Below are positions 1-8,900 of a DNA stretch of 26,199 bases, piece by piece. A model generated the notes under the pieces. It was given only the letters and a program-made list of their open reading frames with translations. It was not told the DNA's origin and searched no databases. Numbering within the stretch: the stretch's first letter is position 1; every line of letters starts with the position of its first letter. The stretch lies in contig JAEDIZ010000018.1 of the NCBI GenBank assembly GCA_016296635.1, positions 1-26,199 on the forward strand. The letters are read 5' to 3'. The position numbers were made by a program, and so were the translations under genes. The DNA comes from Oscillospiraceae bacterium (GTDB lineage: Bacteria; Bacillota; Clostridia; Oscillospirales; Oscillospiraceae).

Positions 1-417
1 CGTAATTTCCAGCGCCTGCTCGCCGGTATCCTGCTGAGAAACCAGCATGGAGTCGATATCCACGCCGATCCGTGCTGCATAGTCAGGATCGAGGGCATGC
101 TCTGCATCAACAAACGCGACCTCGCCGCCGCGCTTCTGTGCCTGCGCAACAATATGCAGCGCAAGTGTGGTTTTACCGGAAGACTCCGGGCCGTAGATCT
201 CAATGATGCGTCCCTTCGGAACGCCGCCGATGCCGAGTGCGGCATCCAAAGCCAAGGAGCCGGTGGGAATTGCGTCCACGCTCATTTCGGGTTTGTCACC
301 CAGACGCATGACTGCGCCCTTGCCAAAATTCTTTTCAATCTGCTTGATTGCCGTTTCCAAAGCCTGCTTCTTCTCGTTGTTTACAGAGGGTTCTGCCGCT
401 GTCTTTTTCTTTTCCAT
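1..417 (-). CDS. recA: RecA recombinase, N-terminal 139 residues (cut by window edge)
   Basis: RecA is the ATP-dependent strand-exchange protein of homologous recombination; it also triggers LexA self-cleavage in the SOS response. Seen: the reverse-strand reading from the ATG at 417 gives a RecA N-terminus with a short charged leader, the ALGIGGVPKGR segment, the Walker A motif GPESSGKT at about residues 76-83, and the AEHALDPDYA segment. The frame stays open to base 1, so the remaining two thirds lie outside the window. An AGAAAGG-like ribosome binding site lies about 12 bases before the ATG, a rather long spacing. It follows prmC by 74 bp and has its own promoter-like sequence there, overlapping a LexA-box-like palindrome, as expected for a damage-inducible gene. 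Family assignment is secure. Confidence 0.97.
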   Translation of the reverse strand, partial: MEKKKTAAEPSVNNEKKQALETAIKQIEKNFGKGAVMRLGDKPEMSVDAIPTGSLALDAALGIGGVPKGRIIEIYGPESSGKTTLALHIVAQAQKRGGEVAFVDAEHALDPDYAARIGVDIDSMLVSQQDTGEQALEIT

Positions 418-453
418 ACTGTCACGGTACCTTTCTTTGTGAATTACAAATAC

Positions 454-482
454 AGGATATCACATTATTTTCAATAAATCAA
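454..482 (-). promoter_or_regulatory. Putative recA promoter
   Basis: On the minus strand TTGATT (477-482) and TATCCT (454-459) are separated by 17 bp, a reasonable sigma-A promoter about 37 bp before the recA start. It lies in the 74-bp gap after prmC, where no terminator hairpin is visible, so recA could be transcribed both from here and by read-through from prmC. Confidence 0.55.
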
Positions 483-493
483 ACATTTGTTTT
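480..493. promoter_or_regulatory. Candidate LexA (SOS) box before recA
   Basis: The palindrome-like sequence CAAAC-ATTT-GTTTT matches the core of the Gram-positive LexA site, CGAAC-N4-GTTCG: the AAC-N4-GTT core is intact and the flanks are degenerate. It overlaps the -35 hexamer of the putative recA promoter, where a repressor would block polymerase. The position and the gene support the call; the degenerate flanks weaken it. Confidence 0.45.
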
Positions 494-1349
494 ATTTTTC
501 TGCAATGACCGCACGAATCACACTCCGGTAGTCCTTCGCAAACTGAATGTTTGTAAAACCGGACTCGGCTAAAAGCGCTCCGACTGCCATATGCTGCGAC
601 AGGCCGAATTCGAAGCAGAGCTTTCCGCCGGGCTTCAGCGACTGCGAATAATTCTGCAGAATATCACGGTAAAAATCAAGACCGTCTTCGCCGCCGTCCA
701 ACGCCAGATGCGGTTCATAAAACCGAACAGACGGTTCCAGCTCCTGCATTTCCTGTCTGGTCACATAGGGCGGATTGGATACGATCAGGTCAAACTGCCC
801 CAGAAATTTCGGAGCCTCCTGCCGTACATCCACTTCAAATGTCGTAACACGTCCGGTCAGCTTCAGATCAGACAGATTCTTCTTGGCTACCTTCAGGGCA
901 GCCTGCGAAATATCCGCCAGCGTAACGCGAGCGGTAGAAATCTGATGTGCAATGGCAAGGCCGATACAGCCGGAACCCGTGCAAAGATCCAGCACACGCT
1001 GCGGAGCAGGCATATTCCGCAGCGCAGCGATCGCAAGATCCGTCACCGCCATCGTATCATCACGCGGAATCAGCACGTCCGGCGTTACCGTCAGATCCAT
1101 GCCGTAAAAGCTCCACTGGCCAAGAATATAGGCAAGCGGCTCCCCTGCAATCATCCGTGCAAGACAGTCATTCAGCTTCTTTTCAATCTGCTCCGATGCG
1201 TACAGATCCCGATCGACAATCACTGACGCCGTAGACTTGCCGGAAACATACGCCAGAACCTCTCTTGCAGACTGCGCCGCGTTGTCCCCTTCGGTTTCCA
1301 TCAGCGCCCGGCGTGCGGAAAGATAAAGCTCACCGTAGGTTTTTACCAT
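492..1349 (-). CDS. prmC: Peptide chain release factor N5-glutamine methyltransferase PrmC
   Basis: PrmC (HemK) uses S-adenosylmethionine to methylate the glutamine of the GGQ motif in release factors RF1 and RF2, which speeds peptide release at stop codons. The 285-residue product has the usual length. Seen: a helical N-terminal domain (residues 1-80), a GQWSFYG segment, the SAM-binding loop LDLCTGSGCIG (about 120-130) and the family-defining catalytic NPPY at 192-195. The usual IPRPET motif reads IPRDDT here (95-100). The start overlaps the end of yqhQ by 7 bp, so the two are almost certainly cotranscribed and translationally coupled; yqhQ-prmC linkage is common in Firmicutes. The release factor gene prfA, often adjacent, is not seen here. 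Confidence 0.95.
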   Translation of the reverse strand: MVKTYGELYLSARRALMETEGDNAAQSAREVLAYVSGKSTASVIVDRDLYASEQIEKKLNDCLARMIAGEPLAYILGQWSFYGMDLTVTPDVLIPRDDTMAVTDLAIAALRNMPAPQRVLDLCTGSGCIGLAIAHQISTARVTLADISQAALKVAKKNLSDLKLTGRVTTFEVDVRQEAPKFLGQFDLIVSNPPYVTRQEMQELEPSVRFYEPHLALDGGEDGLDFYRDILQNYSQSLKPGGKLCFEFGLSQHMAVGALLAESGFTNIQFAKDYRSVIRAVIAEK

Positions 1350-2347
1350 TTGTCCGTGCCTTCCTTTTCCGGAAGCACAAGCTCCAGCGAGCGGATGGCA
1401 ACCTCTAGCATGGAATCATCCGGTTCTCTGGTCGTAAAGTTCTGCAGCCACATGCCGGGCGCAGAAAGTGCTCTGGTAAACCAGTTGTCGTGTCTGCCGA
1501 CAAAACGGTTGCATTCATAACTGACAGATACAACGACCGGCAGCATGATGACGATCTTGAATATCATCATCAGAAGATTATACACCACTCGGGTGTTTTC
1601 CCGCAGAGCAGCAATCGCATCGATTTTCAGAAGCAGCGTATTTGCAACCGTAAAAAGGACGATGGAAATGATCATGACCACGAACAGAAAACTCGTGCCG
1701 CAGCGCGGATGGAGTCTTGTCATGGAGCGGGCGTTTTCCACCGTCAGAGGCAGCTTTGCCTCGTAACAGCGGATAGTTTTATGCTCCGCGCCGTGATAGG
1801 AAAACACGCGCTTCATGTCCTTCATCTGCGAAACAAGCGCCATATACGCAAGGAAAATGACGACGCGGACAACACCCTCAATCAGATTCTTTGCCACAAC
1901 GGAGAAATGCAGCAGCGCTTCGAGTCCGTCACCGATCAGAATCGGCAGAACAAAGAAAAGACCAACCGACAGACCGACACCGAGAATCACAGCCAGCGTA
2001 ATGACAGCCTTCTCAAAAGCCTCGGACGGCAGCTTCTTTTTCAGCCATTTTTCAAATTTGGAAGGTTCCTCCTCTTCCTCGGGGAAGAACTCCGCAGAAT
2101 ACATCAACGTACGCACGCCGCCCGACATAGAGCCGGCAAAATTGACCACACCGCGGATCAAGGGCCAGGTCAGGATGCCTGTTTTCTTTTTGAGCGGTTC
2201 TGTTTTTTCAACAAGCTCGCCCTGCTGATTGCGGATGACAACGGCCCTTTTTTCCGGGCCCTGCATCATAACGCCTTCAATGACGGCTTGTCCGCCGATC
2301 ATGGTTTTGAATTTTTCCTGACAAGCAGGCTGTTTGCATTCCGGCAT
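1343..2347 (-). CDS. yqhQ: DUF1385 (YqhQ-like) integral membrane protein
   Basis: This is a 334-residue member of the DUF1385/YqhQ family, conserved in Firmicutes beside prmC or rpmE and without an established biochemical role. Seen: the family signature IGGQAVIEGVMMQGP near residues 17-31, an acidic EEEEEP stretch near 90, hydrophobic segments at about 113-138, 158-173, 219-240 and 256-276, and two conserved motifs between the membrane segments, YHGAEHKTI (184-192) and HPRCGT (213-218). Their histidines and cysteine look like candidate metal or catalytic residues, which is inference. The ATG at 2347 follows an AGAGGAAGAA ribosome binding site. It lies 11 bp behind the histidine kinase gene and overlaps prmC by 7 bp, so it sits inside an operon. 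Family membership is firm and function is unknown. Confidence 0.9.
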   Translation of the reverse strand: MPECKQPACQEKFKTMIGGQAVIEGVMMQGPEKRAVVIRNQQGELVEKTEPLKKKTGILTWPLIRGVVNFAGSMSGGVRTLMYSAEFFPEEEEEPSKFEKWLKKKLPSEAFEKAVITLAVILGVGLSVGLFFVLPILIGDGLEALLHFSVVAKNLIEGVVRVVIFLAYMALVSQMKDMKRVFSYHGAEHKTIRCYEAKLPLTVENARSMTRLHPRCGTSFLFVVMIISIVLFTVANTLLLKIDAIAALRENTRVVYNLLMMIFKIVIMLPVVVSVSYECNRFVGRHDNWFTRALSAPGMWLQNFTTREPDDSMLEVAIRSLELVLPEKEGTDKW

Positions 2348-2358
2348 AATTTCTTCCT

Positions 2359-3780
2359 CTATTCTTCTCCGGTCGGGATGGATATGGTCACAAGGGTTCC
2401 GCCGCCCTCTGCGTTTTGAAGCGTCAGGGTGCCGTTGTGCATCGTAACGATCTCTTCGCAGACGGCAAGTCCGATACCGCTGCCGCGTGCCTTGGAGCTG
2501 CCCTTGTAGAATTTCATTTTTACGTGTGGAAGTTCTTCTTCCGGGATTCCGGGCCCATAGTCCCGGATACGAACGACAATTGCCTGATCCTCGTGTGCGA
2601 TAGAAGCATCAATCCGCTTTCCGTCGCCGCCGTGTTTGGCAGCATTGTCGAGAATATTCAAGAATACCTGCCTCATACGGGCAACATCGCAGGGGATCTC
2701 CGGGATCTCATCCTCGCAGGGATCATACTGCAGTTCAATGCCCTCCTGCTTCAATCGGCTGCCATACATAAATACGGTATCTTCAAATTCCGCCAGAAGA
2801 TCCGCATCTTCTACATTCAGCGTGAATCTGCCGTCCTGCATGCGTGTAAACTCAAGCAGCTCCTCAACCATGCCGGTCAGCCGTTTTGCTTCACGCAAAA
2901 TGATGAGCATGCCGCGACGGGTCTCGGCAGAAAGATCCTCAGAACTCATGATCGTCTCGCCCCAGCCGGAAATTGCCGTCAGCGGCGTACGCAATTCATG
3001 CGAAACGGACGAAATGAACTCCGCCTGCGTTTTTTCCGACTGGCCGATCTTGACCGACATATCATTGATGGTGTCTGCCAGCTCGCCGATTTCATCGTCA
3101 AACTGCTTTTGAATCTGTACGCCGTAGGAACCGGCGGCAATGCGCTTTGCCGTTGCCGTGATCTGCGTGACAGGCTCAATGATGGAACGAATGAAAAAAC
3201 TGCTGGTGAAAAGCATGAAAGCAATGAACAGAAGTCCGACCGCAATCGCAATCACCGCAATCAGCAGCACCTGCCGGTCTGCATTACGAAGGCTGGTCAC
3301 ATAACGAAGAACGCCGATAACTTCTCCGTTACTGTAAATCATAGGGCTGGAGACCGCAAGAATGCGCTCCCCCGTCGAGGGATTTTTTCCCATAAAATGC
3401 GCGAGCTGCTGGCTGCTGATTGCATTTGAAATATCTTCGGTCGCAGGCGCCTTGCCGGCCCACTGTCCGTAAGAAGAAGCTACCAGTTTTCCGGAAGCAG
3501 AAATAAACTGCAGTTCCAATGAATCCTTCTGCTCAAAGGTCTGTGCAAATTTTATGCAGGATTGATAATATTCGTTATAGCTCTGTGAAATGTAATTTCC
3601 GAAAAAATCCGTGGTGGTCTTGGCCTTTGCCTCCAGACCGGAGCGGAGATTTGAATAGTAATATGCAGCCATGCTTACTGTCACAGCAGCTACCAAAACT
3701 GCCGCCAGCACAATCATGATGCTGACATTATTGACAAGCCACCGCTTTTCAAGGCCGGCAAGCTTTTTGCGCTTGGACAA
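2359..3780 (-). CDS. Membrane sensor histidine kinase (HAMP-HisKA-HATPase)
   Basis: This is the sensor half of a two-component system; it should autophosphorylate on histidine and pass the phosphate to the response regulator encoded just upstream. The 473 residues read in order: TM1 (about 18-42), an extracytoplasmic sensing domain of about 125 residues, TM2 (about 171-196), a HAMP linker (about 197-250), the HisKA domain with phospho-acceptor H261 in SVSHELRTPLTAISGW, and a HATPase domain with N box NILDNAAKH (from 375), G1 DYGPGI (407-412) and G2 GSGIGL (433-438). The start codon is TTG: GAGGTGA lies six bases before it and an in-frame TGA sits two codons upstream, so no earlier start exists. 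It is 31 bp from the regulator. The signal sensed is not deducible, but the FG-GAP-like lipoprotein heading the operon is a candidate partner. Confidence 0.93.
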   Translation of the reverse strand: MSKRKKLAGLEKRWLVNNVSIMIVLAAVLVAAVTVSMAAYYYSNLRSGLEAKAKTTTDFFGNYISQSYNEYYQSCIKFAQTFEQKDSLELQFISASGKLVASSYGQWAGKAPATEDISNAISSQQLAHFMGKNPSTGERILAVSSPMIYSNGEVIGVLRYVTSLRNADRQVLLIAVIAIAVGLLFIAFMLFTSSFFIRSIIEPVTQITATAKRIAAGSYGVQIQKQFDDEIGELADTINDMSVKIGQSEKTQAEFISSVSHELRTPLTAISGWGETIMSSEDLSAETRRGMLIILREAKRLTGMVEELLEFTRMQDGRFTLNVEDADLLAEFEDTVFMYGSRLKQEGIELQYDPCEDEIPEIPCDVARMRQVFLNILDNAAKHGGDGKRIDASIAHEDQAIVVRIRDYGPGIPEEELPHVKMKFYKGSSKARGSGIGLAVCEEIVTMHNGTLTLQNAEGGGTLVTISIPTGEE

Positions 3781-3811
3781 GCGGGGTCACCTCACTTTGG
3801 CTCTTTGATCT

Positions 3812-4498
3812 TTATGCGCCCCATTTATAACCGAAGCCCCAAACCGTTGTGATATAGGAGGGATTTGCGGTATCGTCTTCAATCTTGATTCTCAGGCGGC
3901 GGATATTGACATCCACGATCTTCAGTTCGCCGTCATAGTCACGACCCCATACGGAGGTCAGAATATCCTCGCGCGACAGCGCTCTGCCGGGATTCTGCAT
4001 GAAAAGACGCATAATGGCGTATTCAACCTGCGTCAGCTTGATGCGTCTGCCCTCTTTGTCAAGGGTGCGGTTCCGGGTATTCAGCACAAACGGACCCTGT
4101 GACAATTCAATGGAATCTCCGCCGCCGTCAGACGAGATGCGGCGATAAAGCGCATCAATGCGGGCCGTCAGCTCCGCCGGGCTGAAGGGCTTTGTCATAT
4201 AGTCATCGGCGCCGGTCATGAGACCCGTGATTTTGTCCATCTCCTGACTTCTGGCCGTCAGCATGATGATGCCGATTCGCTTATCCGTTGCACGGATATT
4301 GCGGCAGACCTCAAAGCCGTCAATATCCGGAAGCATGATGTCAAGGATTGCAACGCCGACATCCGGATTTTCCTTCAGCTTCTCCAGCGCCTCCATACCT
4401 GCGCCTGCCTCAACAACTTCATAGCCTGCCCGTTTCAGATTGATCACCACAAAACTGCGGATACTGACTTCATCTTCCAGAATCAAAACTTTTTTCAT
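3812..4498 (-). CDS. OmpR/PhoB-family response regulator
   Basis: This is a DNA-binding response regulator of 228 residues, the standard length. Seen: a receiver domain with acidic pocket E8/D9, phospho-acceptor D53 in LDIMLPD, the switch threonine in MLTAR (T81) and the invariant lysine in TKPF (K103), then a winged-helix DNA-binding domain (about 130-228) ending in the typical VWGFGYKW. The ATG at 4498 has GAGGAG eight bases upstream. It lies between the lipoprotein gene and the kinase gene on the same strand, so it is the kinase's cognate partner. Target genes cannot be read from the window. Autoregulation of its own operon is common in the family, but I see no clear direct-repeat site to support it here. 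Confidence 0.94.
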   Translation of the reverse strand: MKKVLILEDEVSIRSFVVINLKRAGYEVVEAGAGMEALEKLKENPDVGVAILDIMLPDIDGFEVCRNIRATDKRIGIIMLTARSQEMDKITGLMTGADDYMTKPFSPAELTARIDALYRRISSDGGGDSIELSQGPFVLNTRNRTLDKEGRRIKLTQVEYAIMRLFMQNPGRALSREDILTSVWGRDYDGELKIVDVNIRRLRIKIEDDTANPSYITTVWGFGYKWGA

Positions 4499-4560
4499 TA
4501 CATTTGCTCCTCGTACTGATTTTTTGAGGTTTCAATGGTATTTTCGACTTCTTACTGAAA

Positions 4561-5883
4561 TCAGGTCTCGCCCGAATTCCAGTCAACATGGATATAATTG
4601 AACATCTGCTTCAGATGCTGCTGCGTCAGTTCCCTTGCCCATGCACAGCTGCCCAGCTCTGCTGCATAGGTGATCTCACCTTTTTCGGAAAGAATGAACC
4701 GCCCGTCCATTGTTGCAAGTTGATTCCGGTCATCTCCGGAAAAGGCATAGACCGTAAAGATCGGCTCTGCGGGTTCAGTGCCCTTCCAACGGCTGAATAC
4801 AAAACCTCGCACACCGGATACTTCCTCGCTGCGGGAAATGGTGATCTGATTCTCCCATTCATCCGGCAGCACAAGATACCACCCGGCAGAAAAACGATGA
4901 TAAGTGGTCATTTTTACTGTCTTGCTGCCCTTCAGATCAAGGTTATACCACCGGATCAGCGAATAAACATCACCGGAATCATCTGAACCGGGAACCGTGA
5001 TCAGCTCAGGCAACTCAATCAGGCCGTCAAAATCGATATCGGATGCATAGACAAAATAGCTGCGCACAGTCTGCATGCTGAAATCGCCGGATGCTGTCAC
5101 ATTCCGGAAACTGCCGCCGCTGAACGCAAACACATCGGTAATGATCGCATCATCCTCAGAGTTTCCTGAAACAAAGACTGCCGGAACATTCAATGTCAGA
5201 TTTCCGGAAATGATGCGCCTGACCGACTGAACGCCGGAAGAAAGCATGGCTTCCGGTTCTCTCTCAAGCAGGCCTTCATGGCAGCGGTACAGCTCAGCAA
5301 CACGGTTTCTCTGCTCTGCGTCAAAACGCAGCAGGAAAATATCCTTCTGTCCGTCGCCATCAAGATCCGTTGTCGTGTATTCGGAATACGGTGCCGACAT
5401 CAGTTCCACAACATGTCCGTCATGCAGAGAATAGACACTCATGGACTGGGACACGGAATCGGAAAGCTGCAGGCAAAGGATTATCTCAACACCTGGGGTT
5501 TCATCCAGCTGTACATATTCGCAGCTGGCAAATGCCGAGCCGCTGCCCTCAATTACGGCAACATTCTTATACTCGCCGCCTTCACGGTCAAAAATACAGA
5601 CCTGGAGCGGTTTCTCATTGGAGTTTTTCAGGAAAACGATCGCTTCATCTTCACTGTCTCCATCGAGATCTGCCAGCTGTACGGACTGCTGGTTCACACC
5701 GGAAACGGGTGCGCTGTAATTTGTTGTCTGCGTCATGACACGATCGATGGATGCCTGCAGATTGTTATATTCGTCGGAATGTCTTGGAAGCGCATACAGT
5801 TCATCGACGGTCTTGATCATGCATCCGCTCAGAAGAACTGCCAGCAGGAGCGCAAACAGACACAGAAACATTTTTTTCTTCAT
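4561..5883 (-). CDS. FG-GAP/VCBS-like surface lipoprotein linked to a two-component system
   Basis: I do not recognise a named family. The 440-residue product starts with a short basic stretch, a hydrophobic core and the lipobox LLSGC with Cys21, so it should be exported and anchored to the outer face of the membrane by a lipid. The mature part has calcium-binding-like loops at about 72-80 (DLDGDSEDE), 173-181 (DLDGDGQKD) and 282-290 (DIDFDGLIE), typical of FG-GAP/VCBS beta-propeller repeats. I placed the start at 5883, not at the in-frame ATG at 5913, because AGGAGG lies eight bases before 5883 while 5913 has no good ribosome binding site and almost abuts the promoter -10. It is the first gene of the operon with the regulator and kinase; a role as sensor accessory or output protein is inference. 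Confidence 0.82.
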   Translation of the reverse strand: MKKKMFLCLFALLLAVLLSGCMIKTVDELYALPRHSDEYNNLQASIDRVMTQTTNYSAPVSGVNQQSVQLADLDGDSEDEAIVFLKNSNEKPLQVCIFDREGGEYKNVAVIEGSGSAFASCEYVQLDETPGVEIILCLQLSDSVSQSMSVYSLHDGHVVELMSAPYSEYTTTDLDGDGQKDIFLLRFDAEQRNRVAELYRCHEGLLEREPEAMLSSGVQSVRRIISGNLTLNVPAVFVSGNSEDDAIITDVFAFSGGSFRNVTASGDFSMQTVRSYFVYASDIDFDGLIELPELITVPGSDDSGDVYSLIRWYNLDLKGSKTVKMTTYHRFSAGWYLVLPDEWENQITISRSEEVSGVRGFVFSRWKGTEPAEPIFTVYAFSGDDRNQLATMDGRFILSEKGEITYAAELGSCAWARELTQQHLKQMFNYIHVDWNSGET

Positions 5884-5929
5884 CCCGCCAGCCTCCTTTC
5901 GCTTCGGACTCATGAAATATATCCTATAA

Positions 5930-5958
5930 ATTATAACATATTTTGTTACAGATGTGTA
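5930..5958 (-). promoter_or_regulatory. Promoter of the lipoprotein / two-component operon
   Basis: On the minus strand TACACA (5953-5958) and a consensus TATAAT (5930-5935) are spaced by 17 bp, about 46 bp before the chosen lipoprotein start. It lies in the gap after dnaE. I see no hairpin-plus-T-run between dnaE and this promoter, so read-through from the murB-dnaE operon is also possible. Confidence 0.6.
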
Positions 5959-5978
5959 GCCATTTGTTATAAAATTTC

Positions 5979-8900
5979 TCAGCGAAGCACAACGTTTTGT
6001 GTTCCCAGAAGCTGACGCAGCTCCTCGAGCATGATTTTTTCCGGATTGCAGCTGCCGCCAAGTTTTGCACCGGTATCTGCATAAACGATCACTGTTCTGA
6101 CCCTGCCCGGGAACATACGCAGAATCGGCAAAACCTTATGCGCACCGCTCTGATCGGATTTCTCAATACGAAGATAGAGCGTTTTCCCCTGCAGACTCTC
6201 CTGCTTTTCGGAAGAAACCACGCTTTCGTCCTGATAATCCGAAATATTTCTCACACGGTTGACGATCATCTGCGGATCCTTTTCGTCCCGGACGGAAATA
6301 CGGCCGTTCACAACCACGGCGGCACCGTCATGAAGAAGACTTCCGTACTGACCAAGCGCCGAAGAAAATGTGATCAGCTCCATACTTCCGGTGTCATCCT
6401 CAAGTGCCACATATGCCATCATGGAATTATTCTTCGTGGTTTTCATCTTGACAGCCTGTACGATACCGGCAATATTGACGATCTGTTCGTCACGGAACTG
6501 CTCATCATGCTCTGCAAAGCTTTCAAAAATATGGCTGATCGGAACAACATCCGCGTGCCGAAGCTGCGCGCGGTAGGCGTCCATGGGATGACCGGAAAGA
6601 TACAATCCCGTAGTTTCGCGTTCATAGGCCATGCGCTCCGAGGCGGAAAGCTCCGGAATATCCGGAATCCGGATGGCAGATACCACAGCTTCCGGTTCCT
6701 CGGTAATCAGATCAAACATGCCCATCTGACCGTCGATATTCTTTCTTTTGCCTGCGGCGACGGAATCCATCACGGTCTCAAAGACCGCAAGAAGCTGAGA
6801 CCGCCTCAGTCCGAAGCAGTCACAGGCTCCGCATTTGATGAGGTTTTCCAGCGCACGCTTGTTGAGGTCGGTACCGAACATTCTTGTGCAGAAGTCTTCC
6901 AGATCCCGGAAGAGCCCGCCCTGCGCACGCTCCTGCATGAGCTTCTGAATGAAGCTGCGGCCAATATTCTTGATAGCCGCCATGCCAAAACGGATGCCTT
7001 CGGAAACAACGGTGAAATTATCGTTGGATTCGTTGATATCCGGCGGCAGAACAGCAATGCCCATGGCTTTGCACTCGGATATATAATCCGAAATTTTGCC
7101 AGAAGAATCCAGTACGGAGGTCATCAGCGCCGCCATATACTCGCGCGGATAATAGTATTTGAACCATGCCGTCTGATAGGCAATGACTGCATAGCAGACG
7201 GAGTGTGCCTTGTTAAAAGCATAGTTTGCAAAGTCATACATCTCGTTGTAGATGGACTCTGCCACATCGAGCGGAATTCCGTTCGCCTCACAGCCGGAAA
7301 TCCCGCGGGCGGGATCACCGTGCAGGAACGATCCGCGTTCTTTTTCGATGTCCTTGACCTTCTTCTTGGACATGGCGCGACGCACCATGTCCGCCTGCCC
7401 GAGACTGTAACCGCCGAGCTTGCGGAAGATCTCAATAACCTGCTCCTGATATAGGATACAGCCATAGGTGACGGAAAGGATCGGTTCCAGCGCCGGATGC
7501 TTATACTTGACCAGCGAAGGATCCGCCTTGCAGGCGATGAGCCGCGGGATGGAATCCATGGGGCCGGGACGGTAGGCCGCAACGATGATGGAAAGATCTT
7601 CGATCGACTGCGGTTTCAGACCCGTGCAGACATTTGTCATGCCCGCAGATTCCATCTGAAACACGCCGGAGGTTCTGCCGTCCGTCAACATCTGCATGAC
7701 CTTCGGATCATTATCCGTCACGCGGGCCATGGAAAAATCGGGATCCGTCTTTCTGATTTCCTGGATAGCATCGTCGATGACCGTAATATTGCGAAGACCG
7801 AGGAAGTCCATCTTCAAAAGGCCAAGCTCTTCCAGCGTGGTCATGGTGTATTCGGTGACGATCGTGTCATCGTTCGTAGCGAGCGGGACATAGTCGTAAA
7901 CCGGAAGCCTTGTAATAACAACGCCTGCCGCATGCGTAGAGGTATTGCGCGGCATACCCTCGATGCCGCGGGCGGTGTCGATCAGCTCCCGGACTCTTTC
8001 ATCCGCATCGTACATTTCTTTTAACTGCGGAGAAACCTTCAGCGCATCGTCCAGCGTGATATGCAGCGTGGTGGGAACCAGCTTTGCAACAACATCGGTT
8101 TCTGCAAAGGAGAAATTGAGGGCACGGCCGACATCACGGATGGCGCCTCTTGCCGCCATGGTACCGAAGGTCACGATCTGCGCCACATGATCCTCACCGT
8201 ATTTTCTGCGGACATAATCCACAACCTCGGCTCTTCTTGTATCGCCGAAGTCCATATCAATATCCGGCATGGTAACGCGTTCCGGGTTGAGGAATCGTTC
8301 AAAGAATAGGCCGTACTTTAACGGATCAATATCCGTAATGTGCAGGGTATAAGTGACCATGGAGCCGGCGGCACTGCCTCTGCCGGGGCCTACGGGGATG
8401 CCCGCAGACTTGGCAAAGCGCACGAAATCCGACACGATGAGGAAATAATCCGTAAAGCCCATCTTCTCGATCATGTCGATCTCATATTCCAGCTGCTTGT
8501 GATATTCCGGATGCTCGGTGCCGTAAAGCTCCGTAAAGCCTTCCTCACAGAGCTTCTTCAGATAGGATAGCGAATCATAGCCCTCCGGCAGCTTGAATTC
8601 CGGCAAATGATAATGGCCGAATTCAAACTCGACATTGCAGCGTTCTGCAATTTTTACAGTATTTTCAAAGGCTTCTTCCAGATCCGGGAAGCGCTCGCGC
8701 AGTTCATCTTCGGATTTAAGATAAAACTCATCGGTTTCAAACTTCAGACGGTTGGGATCATCGACTGTCTTGCCCATCTGAATGCACATCAAAACATCCT
8801 GCATCCGGCTGTCTTCCCGGCGCAGATAGTGCGCATCGTTGGTCACGACCAACGGCAGACCAGTTTCCCGCGCAAGACGGCGTACAGACTGATTGACGGA

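Noticed and set aside
1490..2419. 309-residue plus-strand open frame opposite yqhQ
   Set aside because: It is a shadow of yqhQ, whose product carries the DUF1385 signature motifs. The plus-strand product is histidine-rich and unlike any family.
5997..7454. 485-residue plus-strand open frame opposite dnaE
   Set aside because: It is a shadow of dnaE; no ribosome binding site and no recognisable domain.
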